Positions 17,066 to 24,739 of a DNA stretch of 31,748 nucleotides are shown piece by piece. The stretch is taken from NCBI GenBank assembly GCA_016195145.1, contig JACQAF010000251.1, positions 1 to 31,748 on the forward strand, given 5' to 3'. Source of the stretch: Rhodospirillales bacterium. Its GTDB lineage: Bacteria > Pseudomonadota > Alphaproteobacteria > CACIAM-22H2. The first letter of the stretch is position 1; each line of letters begins with the position of its first letter. Made by a program: the position numbers and the translations under genes. The notes beneath the pieces were generated by a model that saw nothing but the letters and a program-made list of their open reading frames with translations, searched no databases and was not told where the DNA came from.

Positions 17066-17266
17066 GTGAAGCTGCGTTGGACCGATGTGAACGAAATTGC
17101 GATCGCGCTCGACGAGGCATATCCCGACGCGGATGTCGTCAACATACGTTTCACCGATTTATGGAAATGGGTTCAGGCGTTGCCCGATTTCGCCGACGAC
17201 CCGAACAAATCGAACGAGAAAATCCTCGAAGCCATCCAGATGGCGTGGCTCGAGGAGCGGGATTGA
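17066..17266 (+). CDS. iscX: Fe-S assembly regulator IscX
   Basis: A 66-residue acidic protein (MKLRWTDVNEIAIALDEAYP, then DLWKWVQALPDFADDP, MAWLEERD). IscX (YfhJ) binds IscS and iron at its acidic face and tunes desulfurase activity. Start GTG 17066 follows GGGAGAG by five bases. It lies directly after fdx, as in the E. coli isc operon. Confidence 0.95.
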   Translation: MKLRWTDVNEIAIALDEAYPDADVVNIRFTDLWKWVQALPDFADDPNKSNEKILEAIQMAWLEERD

Positions 17267-17309
17267 AGCCGCCCGGCCTCGGCATTCGGGCGGCAATGGG
17301 AATTCGCCA

Positions 17310-18437
17310 ATGAACGCGAGCAGCATCGCCAAGCGGCCGCAGGACACGCTGGTCGTCGTCGCCATGTCAGGCGGGGTCGACTCGTCGGTCACGGCCGCGC
17401 TGCTGGCCGAACAGGGGTACGACGTCGTCGGCATCACCCTACAGCTTTACGATCACGGGGGTGCCGTCGGCCGTAAGGGTGCGTGCTGCGCCGGGCAGGA
17501 CATTCACGACGCCCGCAATGTCGCCGACCGGCTGGGCATCCCGCATTATGTGCTCGATTACGAGAGCCGCTTCAAGGCCGAGGTGATCGACCGCTTCGCC
17601 GATTCCTATGCCCGTGGTGAAACGCCGATCCCGTGCGTCGAATGCAACCGCACGGTCAAGTTCCGCGATCTGGTCGCCACGGCGCGCGAGCTTGGTGCCG
17701 ATGCGCTCGCCACCGGCCACTATGTCCGCCGGGTCGACGGGCCAGCGGGCGCCGAACTGCATCGCGCCGCCGATCCGGCGCGCGACCAGAGCTATTTTCT
17801 GTTCGCTACGACGCGGGATCAGCTCGACTATCTGCGCTTCCCGCTCGGCGATCTGCCCAAGGATGAGACGCGGGCTCTGGCCCGGCGCTTTGCCCTGCCG
17901 GTGGCGGCCAAACCCGACAGCCAGGATATCTGCTTCGTTCCCCAAGGCGATTATTCGCGCATCGTCGAACGCTTGCGCCCCGAGGCCGGCGAACCGGGCG
18001 AAATCGTCGACCTTGCCGGCAATGTCCTTGGCCGGCATGACGGCATTATTCGCTATACGGTCGGTCAGCGACGCGGGCTTGGCATCGGCGCGGGGACGAG
18101 CGGCGGCGCGCCGCTTTATGTCGTGCGCGTCGACCCGACGACGCGGCGTGTTGTCGTCGGTCCGAAGACCGCGCTTGCGCGCACGACGATTGCCGTGGGC
18201 GGCGTCAACTGGCTGGGCGAAAGGGGATTGCCTCGGTTACCCATCGCCGTCGAGGTGAAACTCCGCTCGACGAACCCGCCGGCGCCGGCAACGTTGTGTA
18301 TCAGCGAGCAGGGCGCCGCCGAAATCGTCCTTGAACGCCCCGAGTTCGGCGTCGCCCCCGGTCAAGCCTGCGTATTTTATCGCGGTTCGCGGGTGCTCGG
18401 CGGCGGCTGGATCCAGCGCGAGCCTTCCCGCGCCTGA
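17310..18437 (+). CDS. mnmA: tRNA-specific 2-thiouridylase MnmA
   Basis: MnmA thiolates U34 of Lys, Glu and Gln tRNAs using ATP and persulfide sulfur that originates on IscS. The 375-residue product carries the PP-loop AMSGGVDSSVTAALL near residues 18-32, the catalytic cysteine pair in PIPCVECNRTVKF and DSQDICFVPQGDY, and the C-terminal beta-barrel (YTVGQRRGLGIG). The frame is open far upstream, overlapping iscX, but ATG 17310 yields the standard length. Its place 43 bp after iscX suggests cotranscription with the sulfur-mobilising genes. Confidence 0.95.
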   Translation: MNASSIAKRPQDTLVVVAMSGGVDSSVTAALLAEQGYDVVGITLQLYDHGGAVGRKGACCAGQDIHDARNVADRLGIPHYVLDYESRFKAEVIDRFADSYARGETPIPCVECNRTVKFRDLVATARELGADALATGHYVRRVDGPAGAELHRAADPARDQSYFLFATTRDQLDYLRFPLGDLPKDETRALARRFALPVAAKPDSQDICFVPQGDYSRIVERLRPEAGEPGEIVDLAGNVLGRHDGIIRYTVGQRRGLGIGAGTSGGAPLYVVRVDPTTRRVVVGPKTALARTTIAVGGVNWLGERGLPRLPIAVEVKLRSTNPPAPATLCISEQGAAEIVLERPEFGVAPGQACVFYRGSRVLGGGWIQREPSRA

Positions 18438-18661
18438 TCGGGTGGCTCCCGGGTCTGCTTGGGTAATTATATAAATCAATTCGTTATATCAATTTTCGAT
18501 TCGCTTGGCATGCCGATTTTTGCTGGCGGATCGGCAGCGGGTTTTCTGTTGGAAACTGGTTTCGATTGTAACAATTTTAAGTTGTATTTCTTGACTCCTC
18601 CTTACAACCGAAGTAGTAAAACTGACTGCGGGGTGTTTGCCTTCCCAGGCAACCTCGTCGG

Positions 18662-18698
18662 CTGTGGCGAAGGTCGTGACCGGCGACCTTCGCCACAG
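18662..18698. terminator. Strong bidirectional hairpin between mnmA and azlD
   Basis: CTGTGGCGAAGGTCG (18662-18676), loop TGACCGG, CGACCTTCGCCACAG (18684-18698) is a perfect 15-bp stem in the 293-bp gap between two convergent genes. No T-run follows on either strand. The left half of the gap (18440-18640) is strikingly AT-rich for this genome and holds no gene I can support. Confidence 0.65.
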
Positions 18699-18730
18699 TC
18701 ACTCTGCCTCGATACCGAGGCGCCCGCGTC

Positions 18731-19039
18731 TTACCCGCCAATAACGCTGCGGCCAAGCCACACCGCAGCGACGCCGGCGGTCATGGCGATCGGCAGGCTG
18801 CCGGTGACGATGCTGACCAGCACGGTGACCCCGGCGGCGATGGCCTCGGCTGGGCTTCTGGTGAGTACGGTCGGGGCGATCAACGATACGATCACCGTAC
18901 CGGGAACATATTCCAGTATGGCTGCGACCCGTGGCGAGAGCGGAAATCGTCGTGCCAACCACAGCCCGCTCGCCCGGGTGAAATAGGTCGCGGCCGCCAT
19001 GCCGGCGATCGCCAAGATGGCCAGCGTATCATCGCTCAT
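18731..19039 (-). CDS. azlD: AzlD-family small subunit of branched-chain amino acid exporter
   Basis: A 102-residue membrane protein with about three to four hydrophobic segments (LAILAIAGMAAATYF, AILEYVPGTVIVSLIAPTVL, AIAAGVTVLVSIVTG, AMTAGVAAVWLG) and the conserved R-x-S/G near TYFTRASG and YVPGTVIVSLIAP. AzlD pairs with AzlC to export branched-chain amino acids such as valine. Its start overlaps the end of azlC by 11 bp, so the two are translationally coupled. Confidence 0.9.
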   Translation of the reverse strand: MSDDTLAILAIAGMAAATYFTRASGLWLARRFPLSPRVAAILEYVPGTVIVSLIAPTVLTRSPAEAIAAGVTVLVSIVTGSLPIAMTAGVAAVWLGRSVIGG

Positions 19040-19736
19040 CGCGCGCCGGCTCCCGTTGCCAGGCGCCGATGGCCGTACCGGCGAGACTACCGATCAGGAT
19101 GTACCATTTCCCCGGCACGAACGCCGCGGCTGCTGCTGCCGCCGCCGCTGCTGCCAGCCAGGGAAGGATGTCGCTACGTCCGCGCCACAAGCCGACCAGA
19201 AGCGCGATGAATACCGCAGTGAACGCAAAATCGAGACCGTAAGCGGCCGGGTCGCGGATCGCCCCACCGGCGGCGGCGCCGGCGGCGGTCGCGCTGACCC
19301 AGGCGAGGAAAACCGCCAGCCCGCTGCCGAGAAGGAAACCGGCGTTGCGCCCGCCGCGCATGAATTCGCGCATGGTGAGCGCCCAGTTTTCGTCGGTCAT
19401 GAAGAACATCGAACCATACGCGGCGCCTGGCGACAGCGAGCCGAACCAGGGGCGCAAGGCGGCCCCCATCAGAACGTGACGCAGATTGATGATCAGCGTG
19501 GTCAGCACGAGCGCGCCCACCGGCAACGGCGAGACCCACATGTCGAGGGCCACGAATTGCGCCGAGCCGGCAAAGACAAGGGCGCTCATCATCACCGCCT
19601 TGGCGATATCGATGCCCGCCTGGCCGGTCAGAAGCCCGAAAACGAAGCCATAGGCGAACACCGAAACGGTAATCGGCAGGCAGGCGACGAATCCCGCCCG
19701 GACGCCGCTAAGGTCGAATCGCACTTCCTCGGCCAT
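19029..19736 (-). CDS. azlC: AzlC-family branched-chain amino acid permease (exporter large subunit)
   Basis: A 235-residue inner-membrane protein. It starts MAEEVRFDLSGVRAGFVACLP and has the family signature FGLLTGQAGIDIAKAVMMSALVFAGSAQF (in parts: FGLLTGQAGI, SALVFAGSAQF) and FFMTDENWALTM. A run of about eleven alanines lies before the last helix. The frame extends to a TTG at 19781, but ATG 19736 has GGAG seven bases upstream. Likely substrates are branched-chain amino acids; the family alone does not settle specificity. Confidence 0.92.
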   Translation of the reverse strand: MAEEVRFDLSGVRAGFVACLPITVSVFAYGFVFGLLTGQAGIDIAKAVMMSALVFAGSAQFVALDMWVSPLPVGALVLTTLIINLRHVLMGAALRPWFGSLSPGAAYGSMFFMTDENWALTMREFMRGGRNAGFLLGSGLAVFLAWVSATAAGAAAGGAIRDPAAYGLDFAFTAVFIALLVGLWRGRSDILPWLAAAAAAAAAAAFVPGKWYILIGSLAGTAIGAWQREPARDER

Positions 19737-19934
19737 TCGCCGTCTCCGCGCCAATGCCAGCCTTATCGAGAATGCTTGCAATGAAAGGTTGTGGCGAACG
19801 GAATTTAATCGAGCGCGTCGCTCTTGGCTAGGGTCGGCGTATATGCGGCAGCTCGAGATGCCACGAGATACAACCGGCGCAGAGAGCCGGAAAATTGGCC
19901 CGGGGCGGTCAAATCCGGGCCGGCCGGGTCGCGC

Positions 19935-19963
19935 TTGACAGGCCGGCGGGGGTACGCGTATTA
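19935..19963 (+). promoter_or_regulatory. Predicted promoter of the tRNA-Met gene
   Basis: TTGACA (19935-19940, exact consensus) and GTATTA (19958-19963) are separated by 17 bp. The spacer is GC-rich. Transcription would start near 19970, about 50 bp before the tRNA. Confidence 0.6.
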
Positions 19964-20020
19964 GGGCTCCCTTCGCGCCGGGCTAGGCCATATGATGCCC
20001 GCCCGGCAGGTTCGGTATGT

Positions 20021-20095
20021 GGCGGCGTAGCTCAGTGGTAGAGCAGGGGAATCATAATCCCTTGGTCGGGGGTTCAAATCCCTCCGCCGCTACCA
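20021..20095 (+). tRNA. tRNA-Met (CAT anticodon), probably elongator
   Basis: Folds as a full cloverleaf: acceptor GGCGGCG with CGCCGCT (a G-U at the first pair), D arm GCTC/GAGC, anticodon stem GGGGA/TCCCT with loop ATCATAA (anticodon CAT), T arm GGGGG-TTCAAAT-CCCTC, discriminator A and encoded CCA. The first pair and the anticodon stem (not GGG/CCC) argue against initiator tRNA. The GGAATCATAATCC loop region looks like elongator Met and not tRNA-Ile2. An integrase gene starts its stop-side only 115 bp downstream. Confidence 0.95.
20071..20095. other. Putative attL: tRNA-Met 3' end used as integration target
   Basis: Tyrosine integrases commonly recombine within the 3' half of a tRNA gene and leave it intact. 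Here an integrase gene of the element lies immediately beyond the tRNA, reading toward it. The T-arm and acceptor region is therefore the likely core. The other copy (attR) should lie to the right of the window; I saw no second copy inside it. Confidence 0.55.
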
Positions 20096-20129
20096 CCTTT
20101 CCCGCGATTTCAATGCATTGACGCAATCG

Positions 20130-20169
20130 AAATCGGTCCCAGATGGACCCGGATGGACCTGAATTGACC
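20130..20169. repeat. Tandem 10-bp repeats between tRNA and integrase
   Basis: Consecutive decamers read AAATCGGTCC, CAGATGGACC, CGGATGGACC, TGAATTGACC (20130-20169), each ending in GACC or GTCC with exact 10-bp period, so the same face of the helix is repeated. A perfect CAATGCATTG palindrome stands at 20111-20120. The position next to the attachment site suggests arm-type integrase or excisionase binding sites. Confidence 0.5.
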
Positions 20170-20209
20170 CCACGTGACAGATTCTATGGGGAAGACCGGG
20201 GGAAAATGT

Positions 20210-21187
20210 TCACTTGCTGTTCCGCTTTCCGATCTTGGCCAGCGCTGCCCGGACATGATCCAAATTTGCGTCGGCATAACGCACGACGCTCTTGACGCTA
20301 CGCCAGTCGCCGGCCTCCATGATGAGCCGCAAGTCGGCTCCTTCCTCGCGTAACCAAGTTGCAAAGCTATGTCGCCCCATATGCGGCGTAAACGCGATTC
20401 CGGTGCGCCGGCATAGCTTCTTGATGTGATGATAGACAGACTGCAGCGAGCCCCATCGCAGCAGTCGCCCGGCGGGTAGTGGCGCGCGATCCGCGAGAAT
20501 CTTCGTCACTTCCGGATGCAAGGCAAACCATTTCCAAGTTTTGATCTTGCCCGTTTTCTGGCGAAACCGGCGGTTCGCGAGATCGAGCATATCACCCTCG
20601 ATCTGGAGTGCATCAGAAGCACGGCGGCCCTGAAAAATCGTTAGCGCGAGAAAAAGGCGCAGGTCGGGATCGTCGGCCGCTGCAAGGAGATCTGCGGCGG
20701 ATTGGGGGCGCAGTGAGCGCGTGGCCGCATCTGGCTCTCGCATTCGCCGGATGCGTCGGTAGGGACACCAGCGGTTATCGGCGGCATAATGCAACACCGC
20801 CGCACCGGGCGTAATAAACTCTCGATTTACCGTGGAATCGGAAATCCCCGGGCAGAGACGGCGGGCCGCTGAAATCAGATCGTCGACGACAAATTCAGTC
20901 AATAGACAATGGCCAAGCTCCCGCATTAGTCGTTCAATCCGCCGTCGATCGGACGGATGAAGGCGCTTGGCGGCTAAATATCGAATCGCGGCGTCGTTAA
21001 AGCTTAGAACCGCCCGCGCGGGGTCGCGCTGGATGATCTCGGCGACAATCTGGTCAGAACGGATTTGAGCGCGTCCCTTGTCTGTCTGGCGCGTTGAGAA
21101 CTCGACCTGCCGCCCGCCGACGCTCCCGCGCGCGATCCAGTGGCGATTGTTCTTGCGTGTTCCGGGGGGGAAGAGCTTGATGGGCAT
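20210..21187 (-). CDS. int: Tyrosine recombinase (phage integrase)
   Basis: A 325-residue site-specific recombinase that would integrate and excise the element. The C-terminal catalytic domain has the Arg in FQGRRASDAL, a Lys in the KTGKIKTWKW hairpin, HMGRHSFATWL (HxxR), Trp in GDWRSVKSVV and the nucleophile Tyr in VRYADAN. The N-terminal part resembles core-binding domains. ATG 21187 has GAGG about eight bases upstream. The start lies inside the frame of the upstream excisionase-like gene, and the stop lies 115 bp from the tRNA, the typical arrangement at an att site. Confidence 0.93.
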   Translation of the reverse strand: MPIKLFPPGTRKNNRHWIARGSVGGRQVEFSTRQTDKGRAQIRSDQIVAEIIQRDPARAVLSFNDAAIRYLAAKRLHPSDRRRIERLMRELGHCLLTEFVVDDLISAARRLCPGISDSTVNREFITPGAAVLHYAADNRWCPYRRIRRMREPDAATRSLRPQSAADLLAAADDPDLRLFLALTIFQGRRASDALQIEGDMLDLANRRFRQKTGKIKTWKWFALHPEVTKILADRAPLPAGRLLRWGSLQSVYHHIKKLCRRTGIAFTPHMGRHSFATWLREEGADLRLIMEAGDWRSVKSVVRYADANLDHVRAALAKIGKRNSK

Positions 21188-21375
21188 CGGATGGCCTCAA
21201 TCAGTCGGTGCACGTCGTCGGCTGTCAGAAAACGCCGGCCCCGCGCGAGCTTGATTGGGTGGATGTTATGCTCGTCGCAGCGCCGCAAGATAGTGCGCTT
21301 GTGCACGCCTAGTCGCAACGCGACGTCGGCAATGGCTAGAAGATCGTTCGCCAATGTCTTTGCCGGGTCGGGCAT
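21004..21375 (-). CDS. Excisionase-like helix-turn-helix protein
   Basis: Residues 1-63 form a MerR/excisionase-type winged helix (LLAIADVALRLGVHKRTILRRCD, then HPIKLARGRRFLTADDVHRLI). In this place it is the likely Xis-type directionality factor or regulator of int. The frame then continues 184 nt into the int gene in another frame, adding about 60 Ser/Arg/Pro-rich residues that are the shadow of int coding and probably have no fold of their own. Transcribed just before int, as xis is in many phages. Confidence 0.7.
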   Translation of the reverse strand: MPDPAKTLANDLLAIADVALRLGVHKRTILRRCDEHNIHPIKLARGRRFLTADDVHRLIEAIRCPSSSSPPEHARTIATGSRAGASAGGRSSSQRARQTRDALKSVLTRLSPRSSSATPRGRF

Positions 21376-21395
21376 GGCTCAGGCTCCAGAGGGCA

Positions 21396-21653
21396 TCAAC
21401 GGCCGGCGAGGGCGCGATGGCCTGCGGCAGTAATCACCGCCAGGTCGGGCGCCGTGCCCGGACCGAACATAATGAATCGCTTGGCGGCGACTGATTGCAT
21501 CACGGCATCAGCGGCGGCCGCGCCGCCGGTCGTGGGGTCGCGGCCGGGCGGAAACCAGTAGACCCGCACGTCGTCGGCAACGCGGCGCAGTTCGCCATGC
21601 TCGGCAAGCAGCGCCAGCGCGGCCAGTTCGGACGGAGAGGCGGTCGCGGTCAT
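21396..21653 (-). CDS. Small phage protein of unknown function
   Basis: An 85-residue product (MTATASPSELAALALLAEHG start, then VYWFPPGRDPTTGG and FIMFGPGTAPDLAVITAAGHRAL). The ATGA overlap with the end of the XRE gene and its place in a tight leftward operon support it as real. The last part resembles the end of a small winged-helix domain, but this is weak. No family recognised. Confidence 0.6.
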   Translation of the reverse strand: MTATASPSELAALALLAEHGELRRVADDVRVYWFPPGRDPTTGGAAAADAVMQSVAAKRFIMFGPGTAPDLAVITAAGHRALAGR

Positions 21654-22030
21654 GGGCCAGATAACGCCGTGGCAATGAGGCGCAGCTTCTGCCGCGCCGG
21701 CTTCGACAGGCGCATGAAGATGGCGGTCAGCCGCGAGAGTTCCTTGCTCTTGGCGTCATTGCCTTCGAGGGCGGGCGGCACGGCGTCGTCGCGAAAGAAC
21801 CAGCCTACATCGATGTCCAGCGCGTCAGCGATGCGGGCGAGCCGGCCGGCGCTCACGCGGTTAGTCCCGTTCTCGTACTTCTGCAGCTGCTGGAACGAAA
21901 TCCGGATCTGGCCGGCGAGCTTGGTTTGCGACCAGCCGAGGCACTGGCGTCGTACCCTGATGCGGGTCCCGACACGGGAGTCAATCGGATCGGCCGGTCC
22001 GCCGCGCCGGGACGCTACACGCTTGGTCAT
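21650..22030 (-). CDS. XRE-family transcriptional regulator
   Basis: A 126-residue protein with a clear HTH_XRE domain: VGTRIRVRRQCLGWSQTKLAGQIRISFQQLQKYENGTNRVSAGRLARIADALDI (in parts: LGWSQTKLAGQIRIS, QQLQKYENGTNRVS). Next come GWFFRD and a C-terminal helical part (AIFMRLSKPARQKLRLIATAL). Start ATG 22030; the frame continues upstream only as a shadow of the ParB-like gene. Starts 1 bp after that gene's stop. It may regulate excision or replication; it is not the S24 repressor, which lies at 26 kb. Confidence 0.85.
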   Translation of the reverse strand: MTKRVASRRGGPADPIDSRVGTRIRVRRQCLGWSQTKLAGQIRISFQQLQKYENGTNRVSAGRLARIADALDIDVGWFFRDDAVPPALEGNDAKSKELSRLTAIFMRLSKPARQKLRLIATALSGP

Positions 22031-22031
22031 G

Positions 22032-23870
22032 TTACTTCTTGCCTCCTTTGCTGGACTTGGCTCGTTGTTTTGGCCGCGCCGCCGCAGGTTTGATTTTTCC
22101 TGCTGGTGCGGCGACAGCGCCGCCCGCCGCCGGCGTTGCGGCCGGAGCCGTGCGGCATGCCGCCGTAATATCGGCGGCGACGGCGAAGCGCAGCCACGGC
22201 GGGACATAACCGGCGAGTTTCTTGCCGCCGGCGAGAATCTGCGTGCGTAAAGATTTCGTGTCCTGTTTGGTCGCGCCGACCCCGCGATCCCGGGCGATGA
22301 TCGCGAGTTGACGAACGCCGCATAGGTCAAGGAACTTCTGGTCGAACGTCCATATCTTGCCGACATCGGCCCCGAGCGTGCGGGCGATGGCGACTAGGCA
22401 TGGATCGTCGCCACCTTTCCAATGTCTGCCAAATCGCGGCTCGAGCGCGGCGGCCACAACTGCCGCGAAAGTGTGGTCGAGTTGCGGCCAAGCCATGGCG
22501 ACGAGATGCGCCCAGGTCTCGCCGCCGTCCAGTTTGACGAGCGTGGCGAGGTGCTGCTTAAAGGCAGCCTTGACTGCCGGCGCGGGGTCGCCGTGTTTGT
22601 GGGGCACTACGCCTACGCCCCCAAGTCCGTCAGCAATGTTTCCGCCGCCCGGCAGGAGCGCCAGGCAGACGATGCGCTGAGCAGCGCGCGGATCGCTGAC
22701 AATAGCCGATTGCAGCGCCCGGAGCTTGATATCCCGACAGGCGCGATCAAAGGCGCGTTCGTCGAAATTGTCGGCGTTTTTAGCGGCTCGCGCCGTGGTG
22801 CCGCCGGAGGAGCGGCTCTTCGACCCGCCGCGTTTGCCGTCGGTCCGGTCGATAACCCCGGCATGCACGGCGACTTCGCCGTCGCGGCCTACCGTGATGA
22901 CGGCGCCGGCCAATGGATGGTCGTGTTTTTTCTCGTAATGCCACGGCAGATGACGGGCCTCATGGACGTTGTCGACAGCGACCCATTTCCATTTTTTGAG
23001 CAGTTCGGCCCGCTTGCCGGCAATCGCCTGTTTCTGCAGCCGCTCGAAGAGAGCGACATCCATGAAATAGCGCTGCTTCGGATCGGTTTCATCGGCGCGA
23101 ATTTCACCGGTGTAGAGACCGATGTCGAACAGGGCGCGCCCTACGGGAACCAGACTCTGCTGAACCGCGCGGCGAATTTCGCTAGCTCGGTCGAGGCGGG
23201 CCTCGCCGCCGCGCCCCGGGATTATTTCCTTGAGGATATCGGTCTGGCGGTCATGCGGCGCGCGGGTCATCTCGCGCGCGTGATCGAACCGGATCACCCC
23301 CTCGCGCAGGGCCTTTTGAACTGCCGGGTGAAGCCGCTCGACCAAGTCGAGCCTGAGTTGCACGTGACGTTGCGAACAGCCGACCCGGCGCGCGATATCT
23401 GCCGTCGGCACCTTCAATTTGACCAAACTCTGGAAGGCCTCGGCCTCTTCCATCGGGGTCAGGTCCTTGCGCTGAACGTTTTCCGTCAGCGCGAGTTCAA
23501 TCACCTCGCGATCATCGAGGGTGCGAACATTGACCGGGAGGATTGCGTCCTTGGGCCAGCGGCCGTCCGCGATCAGCATGGCTACGGCCCGCCAGCGATT
23601 CTCGCCCGCGGCTATTTCGTATTCGCCAGGCTTCCCTTTCGGGCGCATCCGGACGACGAGATTTTGCAGGAGCCCTTGCGCGGCGATCGAGTCGGCGAGC
23701 TGAGCGATCTTCTCCGTGTCGAAATGCTTGCGCGGATTGACCGGCGAGGGATGGATCGCCGCGTGCGCGATATGGATGAGTTCAGATTTTGGCGCGGAGG
23801 CTTTGGTCGACAGGGTTGCGGTGGTTAAAGCGGTTGGCGCGGTTGGCGCGGTTGATGCGGGTTGTAACAT
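22032..23870 (-). CDS. Large ParB/RepB/Spo0J-like DNA-binding protein
   Basis: A 612-residue protein. The N-terminal ParB domain runs from about residue 32 to 125 (SPVNPRKHFDTEKIAQLADS, YEIAAGENRWRAVAML, LALTENVQRKDLTPMEEAEAF). It is followed by the ParB HTH (VPTADIARRVGCSQRHVQLRLDLVERL, given in part: DIARRVGCSQRHVQ). The remaining 400 residues are not typical of chromosomal ParB and end in a Lys/Ala-rich tail. ParB folds bind or hydrolyse CTP and load on DNA. No parA is visible, so partition is unproven; roles in phage replication or transcription are equally possible. AAGGAACC precedes ATG 23870. The N-terminus contains short Ala/Pro/Thr repeats. Confidence 0.85.
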   Translation of the reverse strand: MLQPASTAPTAPTALTTATLSTKASAPKSELIHIAHAAIHPSPVNPRKHFDTEKIAQLADSIAAQGLLQNLVVRMRPKGKPGEYEIAAGENRWRAVAMLIADGRWPKDAILPVNVRTLDDREVIELALTENVQRKDLTPMEEAEAFQSLVKLKVPTADIARRVGCSQRHVQLRLDLVERLHPAVQKALREGVIRFDHAREMTRAPHDRQTDILKEIIPGRGGEARLDRASEIRRAVQQSLVPVGRALFDIGLYTGEIRADETDPKQRYFMDVALFERLQKQAIAGKRAELLKKWKWVAVDNVHEARHLPWHYEKKHDHPLAGAVITVGRDGEVAVHAGVIDRTDGKRGGSKSRSSGGTTARAAKNADNFDERAFDRACRDIKLRALQSAIVSDPRAAQRIVCLALLPGGGNIADGLGGVGVVPHKHGDPAPAVKAAFKQHLATLVKLDGGETWAHLVAMAWPQLDHTFAAVVAAALEPRFGRHWKGGDDPCLVAIARTLGADVGKIWTFDQKFLDLCGVRQLAIIARDRGVGATKQDTKSLRTQILAGGKKLAGYVPPWLRFAVAADITAACRTAPAATPAAGGAVAAPAGKIKPAAARPKQRAKSSKGGKK

Positions 23871-23907
23871 TGGAGGTTCCTTATCAAGGGTGGAAAAGGC
23901 GTCGTCG

Positions 23908-24294
23908 TTACACCGGCGACGTTGGTTGCGCCTCGTCGTTGTTGGCCGCGCCGATCAACGGCTGGCGGCGTGACGGGGGGCGATGCCTCAAGTCACGAAT
24001 GTTTTCCTCGGTGCGCCGCCCGGCATATGCGGCATCGCGCGCGGCCCGCCGCGCGGCATTCAGTTCCGCGCGGCTTGCGGCGTTGCGCAGCAACGTGGCG
24101 GCGTCGCGGTGCAGCCGGCCGTCGACGACCTTGGCACCGACTTCGAGAACCTGTGCCGCCTCGCGGCAGGCGCGCGCGAAGCCGAACAGCCGCTCTGGGC
24201 TGCCGGTTTCGGCGTTGCGGATCAGGTTCTCGAGCGTCATCGACAGGATAAAGGAGCCGATGTCGCTATCGGCCGTGCGTGGCGTATTGCTCAT
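23908..24294 (-). CDS. Hypothetical phage early protein
   Basis: A 128-residue, largely helical, Arg/Ala-rich protein (LENLIRNAETGSPERLFGFA, then a helical stretch of residues 45-95 with RAELNAARRAARDAA). The C-terminal 30 residues are polar and probably disordered. Its ATG overlaps the stop of the previous gene (ATGA at 24291-24294), supporting reality and translational coupling. No family recognised. Confidence 0.65.
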   Translation of the reverse strand: MSNTPRTADSDIGSFILSMTLENLIRNAETGSPERLFGFARACREAAQVLEVGAKVVDGRLHRDAATLLRNAASRAELNAARRAARDAAYAGRRTEENIRDLRHRPPSRRQPLIGAANNDEAQPTSPV

Positions 24295-24659
24295 GGCACG
24301 TCCCGACTACGCGGCACAGCGGGGGCGGGATGTGAGTTTAATTGGCAGTCAGGTGACGGCCGCGCCCGTGCTGCCTCGGCTGCAGCATATTGGCGCTCAG
24401 CGAGATCGATCAGGACAGCCTTTTTGGCATATTGCAGGAGGCGGGCGGGCGCTACGTGAACACCGTCGCGCAGGATTCGCCAGCTAGGTACGTAATGCGA
24501 CTCTGTCGGCTCCAACCGATAGTGACATCCGTCGACCATACTCTCATAAATGCAGGCGAACGCCGTTCCCGGTGCGACGCGTCGGCGCAGCCAGGTCGGG
24601 GTCAGGGCCGGCGAACGGCGTTCGCCGGTGGGATCGGCAAGGGGCGGGGGTGAGGACAT
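24291..24659 (-). CDS. Hypothetical protein, first gene of the leftward phage operon
   Basis: A 122-residue product from ATG 24659, chosen because GGAGG stands five bases before it; in-frame ATGs at 24671 and 24698 lack a ribosome site and the latter lies inside the operator. Residues 27-80 (TWLRRRVAPGTAFACIYESM, HYVPSWRILRDGVHVAPARL) look like a small beta-rich domain. The C-terminus is polar. By position it corresponds to the first genes from lambda pL, but I recognise no family. Confidence 0.65.
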   Translation of the reverse strand: MSSPPPLADPTGERRSPALTPTWLRRRVAPGTAFACIYESMVDGCHYRLEPTESHYVPSWRILRDGVHVAPARLLQYAKKAVLIDLAERQYAAAEAARARPSPDCQLNSHPAPAVPRSRDVP

Positions 24660-24692
24660 CGCGGCCTCCATCGAGGGTTGATGGAGATAAAT

Positions 24693-24739
24693 TCGCATAA
24701 AATTGCGATTATGTCAAATATGATCGCATAAAATTGTGA
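24693..24739 (-). promoter_or_regulatory. Left operator/promoter region (OL/PL-like), two dyads 31 bp apart
   Basis: Two 16-bp dyads of the form TCGCA-N6-TGCGA: TCGCATAAAATTGCGA (24693-24708, perfect arms) and TCGCATAAAATTGTGA (24724-24739, one mismatch). Between them, on the minus strand, is a consensus -35 TTGACA (24717-24712). The inner dyad falls in the promoter spacer, and a weak -10 (AATTTA) follows near 24690. Binding of the S24 repressor would shut off the leftward operon. Confidence 0.7.

Noticed and set aside
18459..18986. A 175-codon plus-strand frame between mnmA and azlC.
   Set aside because: Its second half is antisense to azlD, and its first half crosses the strong hairpin and an AT-rich spacer; no family match.
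18999..19784. A 261-codon plus-strand frame opposite azlC.
   Set aside because: Antisense of a clear membrane protein; very polar and low-complexity.
22422..23828. A 468-codon plus-strand frame opposite the ParB-like gene.
   Set aside because: The minus strand has the ParB motifs and a ribosome site; the plus frame has neither.
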